Made by a program: the position numbers and the translations under genes. This document shows positions 36,712 through 48,630 of a stretch of 64,000 bases of DNA, piece by piece. Position 1 is the stretch's first letter; each line of letters begins with the position of its first letter. Source of the DNA: Hofstenia miamia (Eukaryota > Xenacoelomorpha > Acoela); assembly GCA_004352715.1 (NCBI GenBank), contig SCFE01000006.1, positions 56,762 through 120,761 of the forward strand, in the 5' to 3' direction. The notes below the pieces were generated by a model. It ran no database searches and had not been told where the DNA came from. It saw nothing but the letters and a program-made list of their open reading frames with translations.

Positions 36712-39700
36712 TATATATATATATATATTAATATATATAGGCTTTTTTTGTTAATTTTAAAATTATCTAACTGCAGCGATATTTACAAGCTCCATGCCCG
36801 TGCTTTTTCTTAAGCAATATATTTATATTTGAAACGTACTATTAATGGCACTTAAGCAAAAAATTAGGAGAATGATCGCGATTTTTTTCTGATGTCTTGC
36901 TTATTAATCTTCCGTTAATTAAAGGAATCTCTTAAATGAAATTCTCTATATAAGTTAATAATTCTTCTTATTATTTTTCTACAATTGTTGTTGAGATAGT
37001 CCATTTATAACTATGAATATAAATAACCATGTTTTATTATATGCTAATTCTCAAAATTATGCGCAGCATGAAACCCCTCCTACTCTTTTAGTACTAAAAC
37101 TAATTTCCTACAAATTAATGGTTTTGTCAAGTTCATGAGCACTTGATTGTAGGCCATCCATTATATTATCGGCTTAAGGTTCTTTAAATTTTCATGAGTT
37201 TCAGAGAAAACAGTTATTCGAGACGATTAATATTTAAATTTTTTAATTGCTCAATTTGTCAAAAAAATTGTTTCTACAAAACTGCAAAAAATAGATCTAA
37301 ATGTGGGAAATAAGAGGGATAATCGCACACAGCAAAATTTTAGTAAAAATAAGGCAATCAGAACGATTAGTCTACTGGACAAGGACATGGCTTAGACCTA
37401 CAAATAAACGTTTTTGCAACAGTTTTTACTCAGACTACCAAGTTATCTCCGAGTTTCGTGCCGGGAATAGAACACTCATATCTTGCCTCTTAGATTTTTC
37501 GCATTCTTAGGCGAATTGTTTCTTTTTTCATGAAGATAGTGGTATGAGCAAGAACAAGTGACTGCATAATGCTTTGTTGTGCGGAAAGCATGTGAAAATA
37601 CTCTAGCTTAGGCTATCAATATAAAAACAAATGCTTACTCTTCTAGCTGAATGTAAATTAAGCCAAATACAGAATTTAATATTCTTCACGTTCAAAAATA
37701 ATTCCATGAATAAACCAATTTATTTAAAAAATTATAAATTATTAATTCCTATATTTTTTATTTACAAGATTTCCAAATTTCTGCTAATATTCTTCGCAAA
37801 TACTTCCCAGAATCAACAAGAACTTGTTTTGCAAAACCAAACAAAAATGTTGACATTAAACGACCTTTAGAAAATATATTTAACTTACCAACTTTACAAG
37901 TTATGCGTTAATCGAAGACAAAGATTATAAGAAATAATTAAAGCTGAATGAATGTTTTCATCTCTGGGGATTTGAAATTTGTTTTTCGAAATCTTAGTTT
38001 TATTCAAGAATCTGTCCTTCGTTGAACTCAAATACAGTTATTTCAAAATTTTCAATTAACAAAGTCAAATTTTAAGTATTTATTACCAATAATAATAAAA
38101 ACAAAAATACTAATTCTGTTAAAATTAGTGAACCTGTCAAACGAAGTTATTGAAACTTATTTGCATTTGTTTTGAATCTAATCCACAACAATTAGTAACA
38201 TTTTTATTAAAAATTTAAGCATTTCGTTTTTAATTTATCTCATTAAAGTTGACATAGGAGCATGATTTTTGATCAAACACGGCTAAAATTTAAATCTTCG
38301 CGTAGCTTCAAAACGGTATGTATCTATCTAAGAAAATAGCTCTTATTTGATTGAGGAGACACAAATGAAAAAATCTCAAATTATGTACGACATATTATTT
38401 CACCAAAAATGCCTTTTTTCTCATCTGCCAGTTTGTTTGAAAGCAAAATTTGACAAAAGGTTGTAGATTAGTCTTCCTTACAAGCATTTCAACTCATATC
38501 TTATGCTAAGGAAGTCTCCCATAAATTTTGAGAGCAAACTTCCATTGCTTCACATTACATGTATAACCTTATTATGATTCCAAATGAAGATCTTTTAGAA
38601 AACTGGAAATTTCTAAAGTTTTTCATGTTTAATATGTGGCACTAACAACATTTTAAAAAAGAATTGCTCATTTCATGTCCTGGCTCTTCGAGCGGTATTT
38701 ATTTAATTTGTTCAACTTCACTTCTTCAATAACTATTTTCGTAAGCTCACTACCAAGAATAACAAGGCCACATTTATATAAGAGATGTGCCGTGACCGGG
38801 AACAAAAGTAATACGTCGGGATCAGTTGCGGGATAGCATGGCAACCTACATGTAAATAATATCAATAAGTCTCGCTCTAGTATTTTAAACATTACAATTT
38901 TCATCTATACAACTACAACAATGGACTCGATTTTGTTGTGATTCTATATACACTCTTTTGCATTAGGTGTTACCATACTTTGAATGTGTTTATGATATTA
39001 AATGGTTAAGTAAGGAGTGTGATATGCTAAAATGTTGAATAAGAATGATTTTACCAATGTATGATGATCACATTTATTACTTATTTCGTTCCTAAAATAT
39101 GAAAAACACAACATATGGTTTGTTTAAGGTTTATTCATTTATTAAATATCTAATACAGCCTATTGAAATCACCGTGCATAGCACGGGCAATTTCCTAGTT
39201 TGTTTAAAAATACTCACATCATTGCTATATTTAGTTTCACTTTTGTTGCCAATTAAATCATTTTTAACCTGATACCTGGTAGCAAAATTAAAGATGAGTT
39301 ATGACTAACCCGAGTGAACGGAACCGGTCATATGTACAACCAGAGTTGGAATTGGGCCGATAAATAGGCGCAAGCCCGGCCCGGCCCGGCCCATTTCTAA
39401 ATAGCTAAAATTCGGCCCAAGCCCGGACCAACATGTTTTTCTTTTATCTCAAAGACGCCATGTCCTAAAAACACTCCACAGTGAATTTGTATAATCCTCT
39501 GACTAATAGATGCATATCCATATCCACTTAGTACCACTAGGGTAATGTAGCAGCAAGGGAGTCGCCTTCTCTAATAATAATTTGATAACGCTCTCGAAAT
39601 CGAAATAAATGCTAGAAAAATGTTATGAATATATATACTTGAAAATGAGATTTCTATATTTAAGCACTACATACTATATAGGCATATTACGAATCAACTT

Positions 39701-39875
39701 AAATTTATACATTTGATTGGCAATGTTTACAATTATTATTCAGAAATCTTGGGTTATTATGATTAATATAAATGGAGCTTCAATAATGGGAGAACATTTT
39801 CAAGATTTCCAATAATTTCGTTGTGACATATTTTACCCGCCAACCATTATTAATAGTTTGCTTTGCTACTAGCAG

Positions 39876-40906
39876 CAGGGATCTTTAGATTTTAATAGCG
39901 ATTAATCGTATGAAAAAAATAATTGGCGATAGATTAATCGTAATCGTTCCTGCCAGGAGATTAATAATCGCGATTAATCGTCGATTAATCTACTTCTGAT
40001 TTAAAATATTCAAAATTCAATATATCAATTGAAAGATATTCAAATTAGAAATATTAACTATTATTGTTATTTGAGATTATTTCCTGAAGTCATTTTACTC
40101 CGCATGTGCTTGTTAGGGTAAATAAATTTGAATCTTTAAGTTGAGGGGTAATAAACGATTTGGTAATCAAATAGAGCATAACCAGCTTTGCTGAACAGTC
40201 TCTCAACCTGATTAGAAGTTGGCGTGATAAAACCGAGGATCCTTATATATAGAATTAGGCGACATTTCGACGCTTCCTAGGTATGTTAGATGCCTAANNN
40301 NNNNNNNNNNNNNNNNNNNNNNNNNNNNNNNNNNNNNNNNNNNNNNNNNNNNNNNNNNNNNNNNNNNNNNNNNNNNNNNNNNNNNNNNNNNNNNNNNNNN
40401 NNNNNNNNNNNNNNNNNNNNNNNNNNNNNNNNNNNNNNNNNNNNNNNNNNNNNNNNNNNNNNNNNNNNNNNNNNNNNNNNNNNNNNNNNNNNNNNNNNNN
40501 NNNNNNNNNNNNNNNNNNNNNNNNNNNNNNNNNNNNNNNNNNNNNNNNNNNNNNNNNNNNNNNNNNNNNNNNNNNNNNGGGTGGTTAGACGTGCGATTCA
40601 ATCAAAATGTGATAGATCACTTTTGAAACAATCAGTAGTCTAACCGTGGCCTAATAATCACACTCCTTTTCTATGTCCGGTGTTAAGGTTTTCATTTGTA
40701 AAACATATGACCCAAGAATAGTGGCCATAGAGAAGATCAAACCGAAAATGACAACTGAATGCATAAGCATCGACTTAATTAGAATAATCTAGATTAATCG
40801 AGCACGCTGTTTACGATTAATCTAATCTACTTAACCAGCACGATAGATTAATCCATCCGATTAATCTCGATTAATCGCATTGACGATTAATCATGTTGGA
40901 TCCCTG
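39876..40906. mobile_element. Nested hAT-like element with GATTAATCG repeats
   Basis: It begins CAGGGATC and ends GGATCCCTG, flanked by a perfect 8 bp duplication. Within about 120 bases of each end the motif GATTAATCG, or its reverse complement CGATTAATC, recurs many times (for example 39899-39990 and 40790-40890). The middle contains a 281-base gap. No protein is recognisable in what is left. It inserted into the larger hAT element at 39341..42271 and is therefore younger than it. Confidence 0.85.
40298..40578. other. Assembly gap, 281 N, inside the nested element
   Basis: A gap with an estimated size. Any coding sequence in the centre of the nested element would be here. Confidence 0.99.
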
Positions 40907-41451
40907 ACTAGCAGTTCATTCTAGTACATTTGTATAAGAAAGTTGAAGTTGGGAGTGGGTATAATTTTAAACTATTTTAGCGGCTGAAGCAGTTAGTAGC
41001 AGTAAACCAGACAAGCTCACACTGTGTCATGTGCACAACACGCAGCCCTGGTTGAACGCGTTTATGAGCCTGCTATTGCAAAGGAGGCTCATCGATGCTA
41101 GACAAAATCTGTGGAACACGAACATTAGTTTACTAATGCCTACGGCCAGCGAGAAACATAGTTTCTTAGTCCGCCTTAATAATGGCTGCATACCGTTAGC
41201 TGAGGCATATACATGTAGTTCTATTTAGCTTCATGTACCCAATACACAATACATTTTATTGTAATTTAATTGAGCTGAGACTATAAATTGTATTTCGTAG
41301 AAGTCTGGCAATTATACAATACCATTTTAATTTATTTGAAAATCAAATGCGTATGATAAATTACCCATTTTTTACTGGGTACAATACTAATTTTTGGCTA
41401 TACCTATATATATAAATTTAGTAAACTTCATAATTTAATTAATCTCCATTT

Positions 41452-41955
41452 TTGTCACAATATCCCCTGGCCCAATATTTGCTAAATTTAGATGTACTAT
41501 CTGCTTACACTTTGCGCTTAAAACTTGAATATTATACTTTATTACAAGTGACTTCTTGTTTTAGCATGCCATATAGTAACACTTCACTATCTGATTCTTC
41601 CAACAACGTCACAATGTCAGCATCTGCATCTGATCTCCAACGTTACCTTCAACAAGGAAACCCACGTGCAACACTCACACCAAAGCCAGGTGCCAAGTCG
41701 GAAGTTTGGCAAACATTTCGGCTTATAGAATTGAATGGAACCTTGCAGAAAGATGGTTGTGCATGCAGAACGTGTTACAAGGTCTTCACAAACAAAATAT
41801 CAAGTGGTCTGGGGTACTTACAGCGTCATGTTAACTGCTGCAATGCAATCCCTCAAATATCAGTTAAAAAAGTTATCTATATCTCAACTTTCATTTGCTT
41901 CAAGTTGTCCACGTTTAATGCTAAGAGAAGGGTTCTACCAAACAATGATTCTTGA
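41452..41955 (+). pseudogene. BED-type zinc finger of a truncated hAT transposase
   Basis: The frame is open for 167 codons; the likely start is the ATG at 41566, just after TTTTAGC. Numbered from that Met, the BED finger has W48-x2-F51, C67-x2-C70 and L85-x2-H88 followed by C91-C92. These are the aromatic pair and C-C-H-C zinc ligands of BED domains, which bind DNA at transposon ends in hAT transposases. A Ser/Thr-rich tail precedes the finger. After the finger the frame drifts into unrelated sequence and stops. The RNase H-like catalytic core and the C-terminal dimerisation region are absent. A host BED gene is unlikely because the frame lies between matched hAT ends. Confidence 0.8.
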
Positions 41956-42121
41956 ATAGATTTGATGATTTTCCAGTGCATTTTCAAATACCACATGCAC
42001 TATTCTATAAGCTAATGCGAAATAATTGTTAATGGTACACTATCTTCAATCATGAAGAAGCCAATTTTTCATAATTTCATATATATGTGTCTGCTCGGAT
42101 ATTTATTCTTTTTTTTGCAAT

Positions 42122-42326
42122 TACTAAATTAGTGTACACTCGATTTTATTTGATTAATTTTGTAAGCCAAATTGTATTAAAAAAATATTTGCGCCAAACC
42201 CGGCCCGGACCAATCACTATCCCAAAAAATCAGGCAAAGCCTAAGCCCGGCCCAGGCCAATTCCAACTCTGTGTGCAACCGTGCCGTGCCGTACGTGACC
42301 CAAATATATGGAATATGAAAGCGTTT
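42122..42326. repeat. 205 bp segment duplicated at 43582..43786
   Basis: This stretch spans the right end of the hAT element and its flank. It recurs without visible change at 43582..43786, where it is bounded by a single N on each side. This copy is in its natural context; the other is probably misplaced. Confidence 0.9.
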
Positions 42327-42535
42327 GAAACTGACAATTATTTTTTTACAATTTTGTATTCAAAATATATTAAATACTAGCTCATGTTTAATAATACAAA
42401 TGATGCTTCGAAATAGATTTGCGTAGAAATTATATTGTGGAATTTTTAGAATACAACAACAATATTCGTGTTTTCGTTATGCCATATCATTCCTGGTTAA
42501 TTTTTCGCAGAATTTTAAATCTTTGCTTACAGAGG

Positions 42536-44200
42536 AAAAGATGGAATAGAATCGGATCTCAGATCGGATCTACATTTTGAGAATATTTCGGATCTGCTTC
42601 GGATCCAAATTGTTTAAAAATTGTGAATATTGTACATTTTAAACATTACGCACATTTTTACATTGAAGTGTGTTAATAATCACATTCTAAGTGAAATTTT
42701 AAATTAAATTTAATTTCATTGTTCATACAACAGGGTCTGCATTATTTTTTTAACGTCTTATAAAATTGGCGATTCATGTTTGCCATCACATAAAGATAAA
42801 ATTGTAAGGAAACCAAAAATATTTGTTTTTTATATGTTTGCAAATGGAAAAACAGAAAACACTTAGTTCTCAGAAGGTTCGTGATTATTATAACCACTAA
42901 TAAAAAATGTTTTATTCAATAATAGGGTATAAATTTATATTATTTTGATTATATATAACTTAAAATTTGTAATTCAATCTACTATCCAATTTCAATGAAA
43001 AGTAAAATTCAAAACTTATGTTTAAATCTCATATTTAGTTTGAAAAATGAATTTTTCTATCACGGATGTTTATACACTACCAATTTTTTTTAATGTCTAG
43101 GAAATATATTTTGTCTTTTTTCTTTAATTTAGCATTGTTTGTGCTCTTCTTGTTTTCATCTCTTAAGCTCCAATTTTGAAATAAGTTTTATCTTGTTGTT
43201 TGAAACAACTTCATTTCTCAATTCATAGTAACATTGCAAAATTTTGATTATTGGATTTTGACATAATAAAATTAATAGGGCAGTAATACCATAAGAAATT
43301 CAACTATTAAAACTCTATAAATATATTATGATTATAGTTGATGGCAATTTTAGGAATTAGATTATTACAAAGCTTAAAAAATAAGCAAAGAAATGAATTT
43401 GGTCGAGTTTTGGCAGAGCAATTATCAATTTCCACTCATAATCAAAGTAACGTCAATCTTCTTGTGGGTGAACAATTACAGATAAAAGAAGCAATCCATT
43501 TCAAACATAGAGGGATATTGGGCTAAAATTTTAGGCCCACTATATGATCGTTGACAAAAACCTTTTTTGAAATTTTTTTTNTACTAAATTAGTGTACACT
43601 CGATTTTATTTGATTAATTTTGTAAGCCAAATTGTATTAAAAAAATATTTGCGCCAAACCCGGCCCGGACCAATCACTATCCCAAAAAATCAGGCAAAGC
43701 CTAAGCCCGGCCCAGGCCAATTCCAACTCTGTGTGCAACCGTGCCGTGCCGTACGTGACCCAAATATATGGAATATGAAAGCGTTTNTATTATATTGTAG
43801 CACTAGAAGAGCGTTTGATACTATTGTAATATTTCAAATTTAACATTGATTTATCAACACATTGCTTTTAAGTTATATAGGATTCTCTACTATTGAGTTC
43901 ATTTGCACGCACTTTTGCGTAGGTCGTCCCATTTTTCCAATACCTCTGGCCAAGCCCTCCTCTCTCCTCCCCGGTATATAGTATATGTCTATTTTCTATC
44001 TCAAGACTGTGTTGAAGCACTTAAGATTTTCTATTCGCATTTAAAAAAACATAAATATAATTTAAATCAATGTTTAAATATTGTTAGAATACTTATTTAT
44101 ATTCTGATCCGTTTTGGATCGAAAACCAAATTCTTTTAAAAATTCGGATCCGGATCTGATTGGATCGGATCCTGAAATGTTGGATCCGATTCCATCTTTG
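42536..44200. mobile_element. hAT-like element with ATCGGATC subterminal repeats
   Basis: The left end is AAAAGATGGAATAGAATCGG and the right end on the opposite strand CAAAGATGGAATCGGATCC. The flanks are TACAGAGG (42528-42535) and TACAGATG (44201-44208), an 8 bp duplication with one mismatch. CGGATC/GATCCG words cluster within about 100 bases of both ends. The interior is AT-rich with one short open frame (43338-43526) of no known family, and it carries the N-bounded patch 43582..43786 that probably does not belong. Confidence 0.7.
43581..43787. other. Suspected misplaced gap-fill, bounded by two single Ns
   Basis: Positions 43582-43786 repeat 42122-42326 with no visible difference and are set off by an N at 43581 and another at 43787. 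A biological duplication would not coincide with two ambiguous bases, so this is most likely an assembly artefact. Confidence 0.85.
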
Positions 44201-45475
44201 TACAGATGTATTAGATATTATGTTTTCGATTTTTCAACATTTACAGTAAATTTTTCAAACAAAACACAGCAATTACATTTGTAAATCGTCTAATTTGTTA
44301 CTAGAATTAGATATTTTTGAAAAACCGCGCTGTTCCTAATAATATTTTTGAAAAACCGTGCGTCCCGGGCCGTGTTTCCAAAAACCCGGCACGGTTGCAG
44401 CTCTGGAGCCGGAATAACGTTCTGTACTGGGCTGGACCAAATTGCAACTTGTCTTGCACACTTTTAATTTGTATTACTCTGCTGAAATTACCCAACATTG
44501 CTTAGGCACCAATGAATACTTTCTACCAAAATTGCTCAAGCCTCTTAAATTTCTATTTTTGTCTTAGTATTATTAATAGCAGGAATGACAAACCATTCAT
44601 GGTAATGAATAGTGCACTTAATTGGTTTTGCAATTGCGCATAAAGAAGTGTAGGAAATTCATTCAATTAGAAAACAAGTAGAGGAAATTCAGACAATTTC
44701 TGAAGTACAATTCCGTTAAAATCAATTATTTTTTTGCGAAAAGGTTCAAGATAAAATAATTAGAAGAAAGTGTTATGTTCAAAACGTTTGTCTGAAATGT
44801 TATCCGAATAAAATTAATTATATACATGTTTCCAATAAGATTCCTTGTGCCATGCTGAAAAATGTCTGCTACTATAGAGATTGATGCCCTTAGTTATAGT
44901 AGAGCAGGTCAGGTCAGCTACTAATTGAAAACTACCTGGAATAAAAGTTCAAAGACCCAGATACCATAAAATTCTGTAAAAAATTTTACTGTAATGGCTA
45001 TATTTACGCACATTAGTGTACAAATAACAAGCATACACTCCCAATCTCTAGATCCATGTACAAGGCATGTATTTACAAAACTAAAAAATTATGCAATAAT
45101 AAACACAATTTAAATGTGAGTTTAGGTAAACCACAATTTGGAAGATTTAATAACGTTTTGCTATTTTATGTGTAATTTATTCTAGAAATCAACTAAATGG
45201 TTATAAAAAATTAAGAATTGCTATTATTTTTTTATAATTCATTTATTTCAATGACTCTATCATTTCTGAAGACCAAGACCATTCATACTGGTTTATCACA
45301 ATTTTGAGACAATCATTGTTTAAGTTATACTTGAAACAGAAAACTAACTGCCAGCGACTTTCAGTTGATTGAAGCAATAAGAGGAAGTTATTGATTCAAA
45401 AGCAATTTTTTGCAAAAAATGCTGACTACCAATCTGTAAACAAAACACTATTTACAAAATATTAATTACTACTAA

Positions 45476-45498
45476 TATATATATATATATATATATAT
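45476..45498. repeat. (TA)n microsatellite
   Basis: A short pure TA run in otherwise featureless AT-rich intron. Confidence 0.85.
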
Positions 45499-46109
45499 CA
45501 ACATCAACTTTATGTTAGCACAAATAAGAATGGACCAATTTCATTTCAAAAATTAGAAATAGAATCTATTTTTCTTTTTAATTTAAATATATTCTGACTT
45601 TCAAAGATCTGGTTATGTTAAGAAGCTATCTGGCCCGGATAAATTATATTGGGACGCACAGGACTAATCATTAATAATGATTTTATGTATATAATCCCAA
45701 ATCACAAAATTTTAAGATTTCAATCAGACAGAATATCGCAAACAAATAATATTAAGACTTAGATTTAGTGCCTAAATCTGTTGGAATTTCTGCAAAGGTT
45801 TTCTTTAGATCCCTGTTCTTATAACAGGAATCGAGACATCCCATAAAAGGCGGTTGCCTCACTGCCTCTATCAACTTTGATTCTAGACCATCAGTCATGC
45901 TACTGTTCAATATTTATCGCAGAGCTTATACTCTTTTAATTTAAAAATTGATTTGAAAAAAGACATTCTTCCTATGGGTCAAATATTGTTAATTATTCTA
46001 CTTGAAAGAATTAGGTTGCTTTGGGATTTGTTTTTGCTTCAATTCAAAAGACATCAATGCTGCATAAACACAACTGGGCAATTCCAGATTAATGTATACT
46101 CTTATGTTA

Positions 46110-47109
46110 NNNNNNNNNNNNNNNNNNNNNNNNNNNNNNNNNNNNNNNNNNNNNNNNNNNNNNNNNNNNNNNNNNNNNNNNNNNNNNNNNNNNNNNNNNN
46201 NNNNNNNNNNNNNNNNNNNNNNNNNNNNNNNNNNNNNNNNNNNNNNNNNNNNNNNNNNNNNNNNNNNNNNNNNNNNNNNNNNNNNNNNNNNNNNNNNNNN
46301 NNNNNNNNNNNNNNNNNNNNNNNNNNNNNNNNNNNNNNNNNNNNNNNNNNNNNNNNNNNNNNNNNNNNNNNNNNNNNNNNNNNNNNNNNNNNNNNNNNNN
46401 NNNNNNNNNNNNNNNNNNNNNNNNNNNNNNNNNNNNNNNNNNNNNNNNNNNNNNNNNNNNNNNNNNNNNNNNNNNNNNNNNNNNNNNNNNNNNNNNNNNN
46501 NNNNNNNNNNNNNNNNNNNNNNNNNNNNNNNNNNNNNNNNNNNNNNNNNNNNNNNNNNNNNNNNNNNNNNNNNNNNNNNNNNNNNNNNNNNNNNNNNNNN
46601 NNNNNNNNNNNNNNNNNNNNNNNNNNNNNNNNNNNNNNNNNNNNNNNNNNNNNNNNNNNNNNNNNNNNNNNNNNNNNNNNNNNNNNNNNNNNNNNNNNNN
46701 NNNNNNNNNNNNNNNNNNNNNNNNNNNNNNNNNNNNNNNNNNNNNNNNNNNNNNNNNNNNNNNNNNNNNNNNNNNNNNNNNNNNNNNNNNNNNNNNNNNN
46801 NNNNNNNNNNNNNNNNNNNNNNNNNNNNNNNNNNNNNNNNNNNNNNNNNNNNNNNNNNNNNNNNNNNNNNNNNNNNNNNNNNNNNNNNNNNNNNNNNNNN
46901 NNNNNNNNNNNNNNNNNNNNNNNNNNNNNNNNNNNNNNNNNNNNNNNNNNNNNNNNNNNNNNNNNNNNNNNNNNNNNNNNNNNNNNNNNNNNNNNNNNNN
47001 NNNNNNNNNNNNNNNNNNNNNNNNNNNNNNNNNNNNNNNNNNNNNNNNNNNNNNNNNNNNNNNNNNNNNNNNNNNNNNNNNNNNNNNNNNNNNNNNNNNN
47101 NNNNNNNNN
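46110..47109. other. Assembly gap, 1000 N
   Basis: Exactly 1000 Ns, so the true size is unknown. The sequence after it is a copy of 47579..47821. Confidence 0.99.
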
Positions 47110-47352
47110 ATATATAATCTAAAGAATAGTTCCCCTCCCCAGAAAAAAAGCTGGGTGCGCCCCTGGGGCCCGGGTTTATATGCTTACAAATATCCGGAAA
47201 TATTCGTCGTCAAATAATGCGACCAAATTCCGAAAATATGTATAAAAACTACATTAAAGGGAACAGATATTCAATTAACAAGGTATACACATTTATACTA
47301 ATAGACACATAAATGTTGTTTCAAGTGATCAACAGTCATGAATATCCATGTT
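47110..47352. repeat. Direct duplicate of 47579..47821, between a gap and a single N
   Basis: 243 bases match 47579..47821 with only a few differences. Both copies contain a GC-rich core (CTGGGTGCGCCCCTGGGGCC). The first copy starts at the gap edge and ends at the single N at 47353, so it is probably an overlapping contig end or the other haplotype. Confidence 0.9.
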
Positions 47353-47547
47353 NTGTTGTGTCAATGAACTTTTCATAATTGTCTAAACGTTTCTTCTAAC
47401 TTTCCTTTTAATGTTGAACATAAATCATGTTTTTGTATTTCAAGTACATGAATCATATGTTATCTATTGTAACATTTTTTTTATTTCTGTACTAAAATTT
47501 TTGGAACAACCGGTATAAACTAGTTTGCATGTAAGAATATCTATGAG

Positions 47548-47554
47548 AATATGT

Positions 47555-47585
<31 letters not shown>
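47548..47585. repeat. (TA)n microsatellite
   Basis: A TA run immediately before the second copy of the 243 bp duplicate. The first copy also begins with TA repeats at the gap edge. Confidence 0.85.
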
Positions 47586-47587
<2 letters not shown>

Positions 47588-48540
47588 CTAAAGAATAGTT
47601 CCCCTCCCCAGAAAAAAAGCTGGGTGCGCCCCTGGGGCCCGGGTTTATATGCTTACAAATATTCGGAAATATTCGTCGTCAAATAATGCGACCAAATTCC
47701 GAAAATATGTATAACAACTACATTAAAGGGAACAGATATTCAATTAACAAGGTATACACATTTATACTAATAGACACATAAATGTTGTTTCAAGTGATCA
47801 ACAGTCATGAATATCCATGTTTGAATTTGACCCACCTAGACTAGAGGCACATTTCTGTATATAGGAACATATAAAGGATTAAAATCAACTGAATGGATGT
47901 ATTCTTCATTATAGCTTGTGCAAATGTTCTCATGGATTGTAAATCGAGATTTTCTGTAAGGCATTCAGCTTTTCTTTGTACATCTCCCTGGACATCCCTG
48001 TATTAGTTGTATGCAGTTGCGTTATAGCTTCAGGACGAAACTGAAAGATGCCGTAATGAAACACAGTTCCTACATTAAGTTGTCGTCCCGCAGGTAAATA
48101 CATTCTAAAAATTTTCAATATTTGTCAGCTTCAGTTTCGAGATGTTGCAGGAACAGAGAAAATTCAGCGAAATATTTGATATCTTTGACATTTGCGTTTG
48201 AAATACGATGGAATAGGCGAGTTATCATTGCAATATACGTTAAAGAAAACTATGTTCGAATATGCACAAAAATCTACTTTACGCTATCGGCATATAAATC
48301 CTATCTCTGATTATGGTTATGATGTTTGAAGCGCACTTTATCAATGATTGACATAACTTGTTGATTAATTTGCTCAAAATTATGATTTTATAGCTGTAAA
48401 TTTAAACTTTTCAGTGATTTAAAAAAAACTTAATTTTTTATTGATTTCAACTTCATTGGTAGTTATGATAGTTTAATAGCACAGCTAATGGTTTTCTTGT
48501 TAGCATCAAGCAATTTTAGTCAAATATCATTTAGCTACGG

Positions 48541-48630
48541 GAGTAACGGGCTTAGCATACGGGGACGGACAAGCCAACGGGCCTATTTTCATTGGTACGG
48601 GCTGCGGACGGGGCACGGGCCCTACCCTAG
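48541..48630. repeat. GC-rich dispersed repeat, copy B (inverted)
   Basis: On the minus strand this reads CTAGGGTAGGGCCCG, then AATAGGCCCGTTGGCTTGTC, as in 9190..9283. The segment between the blocks differs. The sharp border at CCCTAG suggests a transposon end. Confidence 0.6.

Larger units (their letters stand above)
39868..40914. repeat. 8 bp target duplication ACTAGCAG flanking a nested element
   Basis: ACTAGCAG occurs at 39868-39875 and at 40907-40914, immediately outside the CAGGGATC / GATCCCTG ends. An exact 8 bp duplication indicates hAT-type insertion. Confidence 0.88.
39341..42271 (+). mobile_element. hAT transposon with BED-finger remnant
   Basis: The left end reads CAGAGTTGGAATTGGGCC and the right end on the opposite strand CAGAGTTGGAATTGGCC, a typical hAT-type CAGAG terminus. 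The flanks are TGTACAAC (39333-39340) and TGTGCAAC (42272-42279), an 8 bp target duplication with one mismatch. GC-rich subterminal words (AAGCCCGGCCCGG, CCCGGACCAA) occur at both ends. Inside are the BED zinc-finger frame near 41.7 kb and a second element nested at 39876..40906. Between the BED finger and the right end only about 400 bases remain, far too little for the hAT catalytic and dimerisation domains. The element is therefore a non-autonomous deletion derivative. Confidence 0.82.

Noticed and set aside
35706-36731. 341-codon open frame
   Set aside because: It consists almost entirely of a 1000-base assembly gap, so no coding evidence exists.
41735-41959. Second frame overlapping the BED finger
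   Set aside because: It is a shifted shadow of the BED frame with no motif of its own.
43592-43843. Open frame duplicated from 42132 onwards
   Set aside because: It lies in the N-bounded 205 bp patch and in hAT terminal sequence, so it is a noncoding artefact.
44310-44403. Possible right end of another hAT element (reads CAGAGCTGCAACCGTGCC on the minus strand)
   Set aside because: No matching left end or target duplication was found within several kb. Two AAAAACCG repeats inside are suggestive but not enough.
45953-47122. 389-codon open frame
   Set aside because: Only about 50 codons are real sequence; the rest is a gap.
9190-48630. The two CTAGGGTAGGGCCCG islands as the two ends of one 39 kb element
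   Set aside because: The flanks do not show a shared target duplication, and unrelated complete elements lie between. Two separate copies is simpler.
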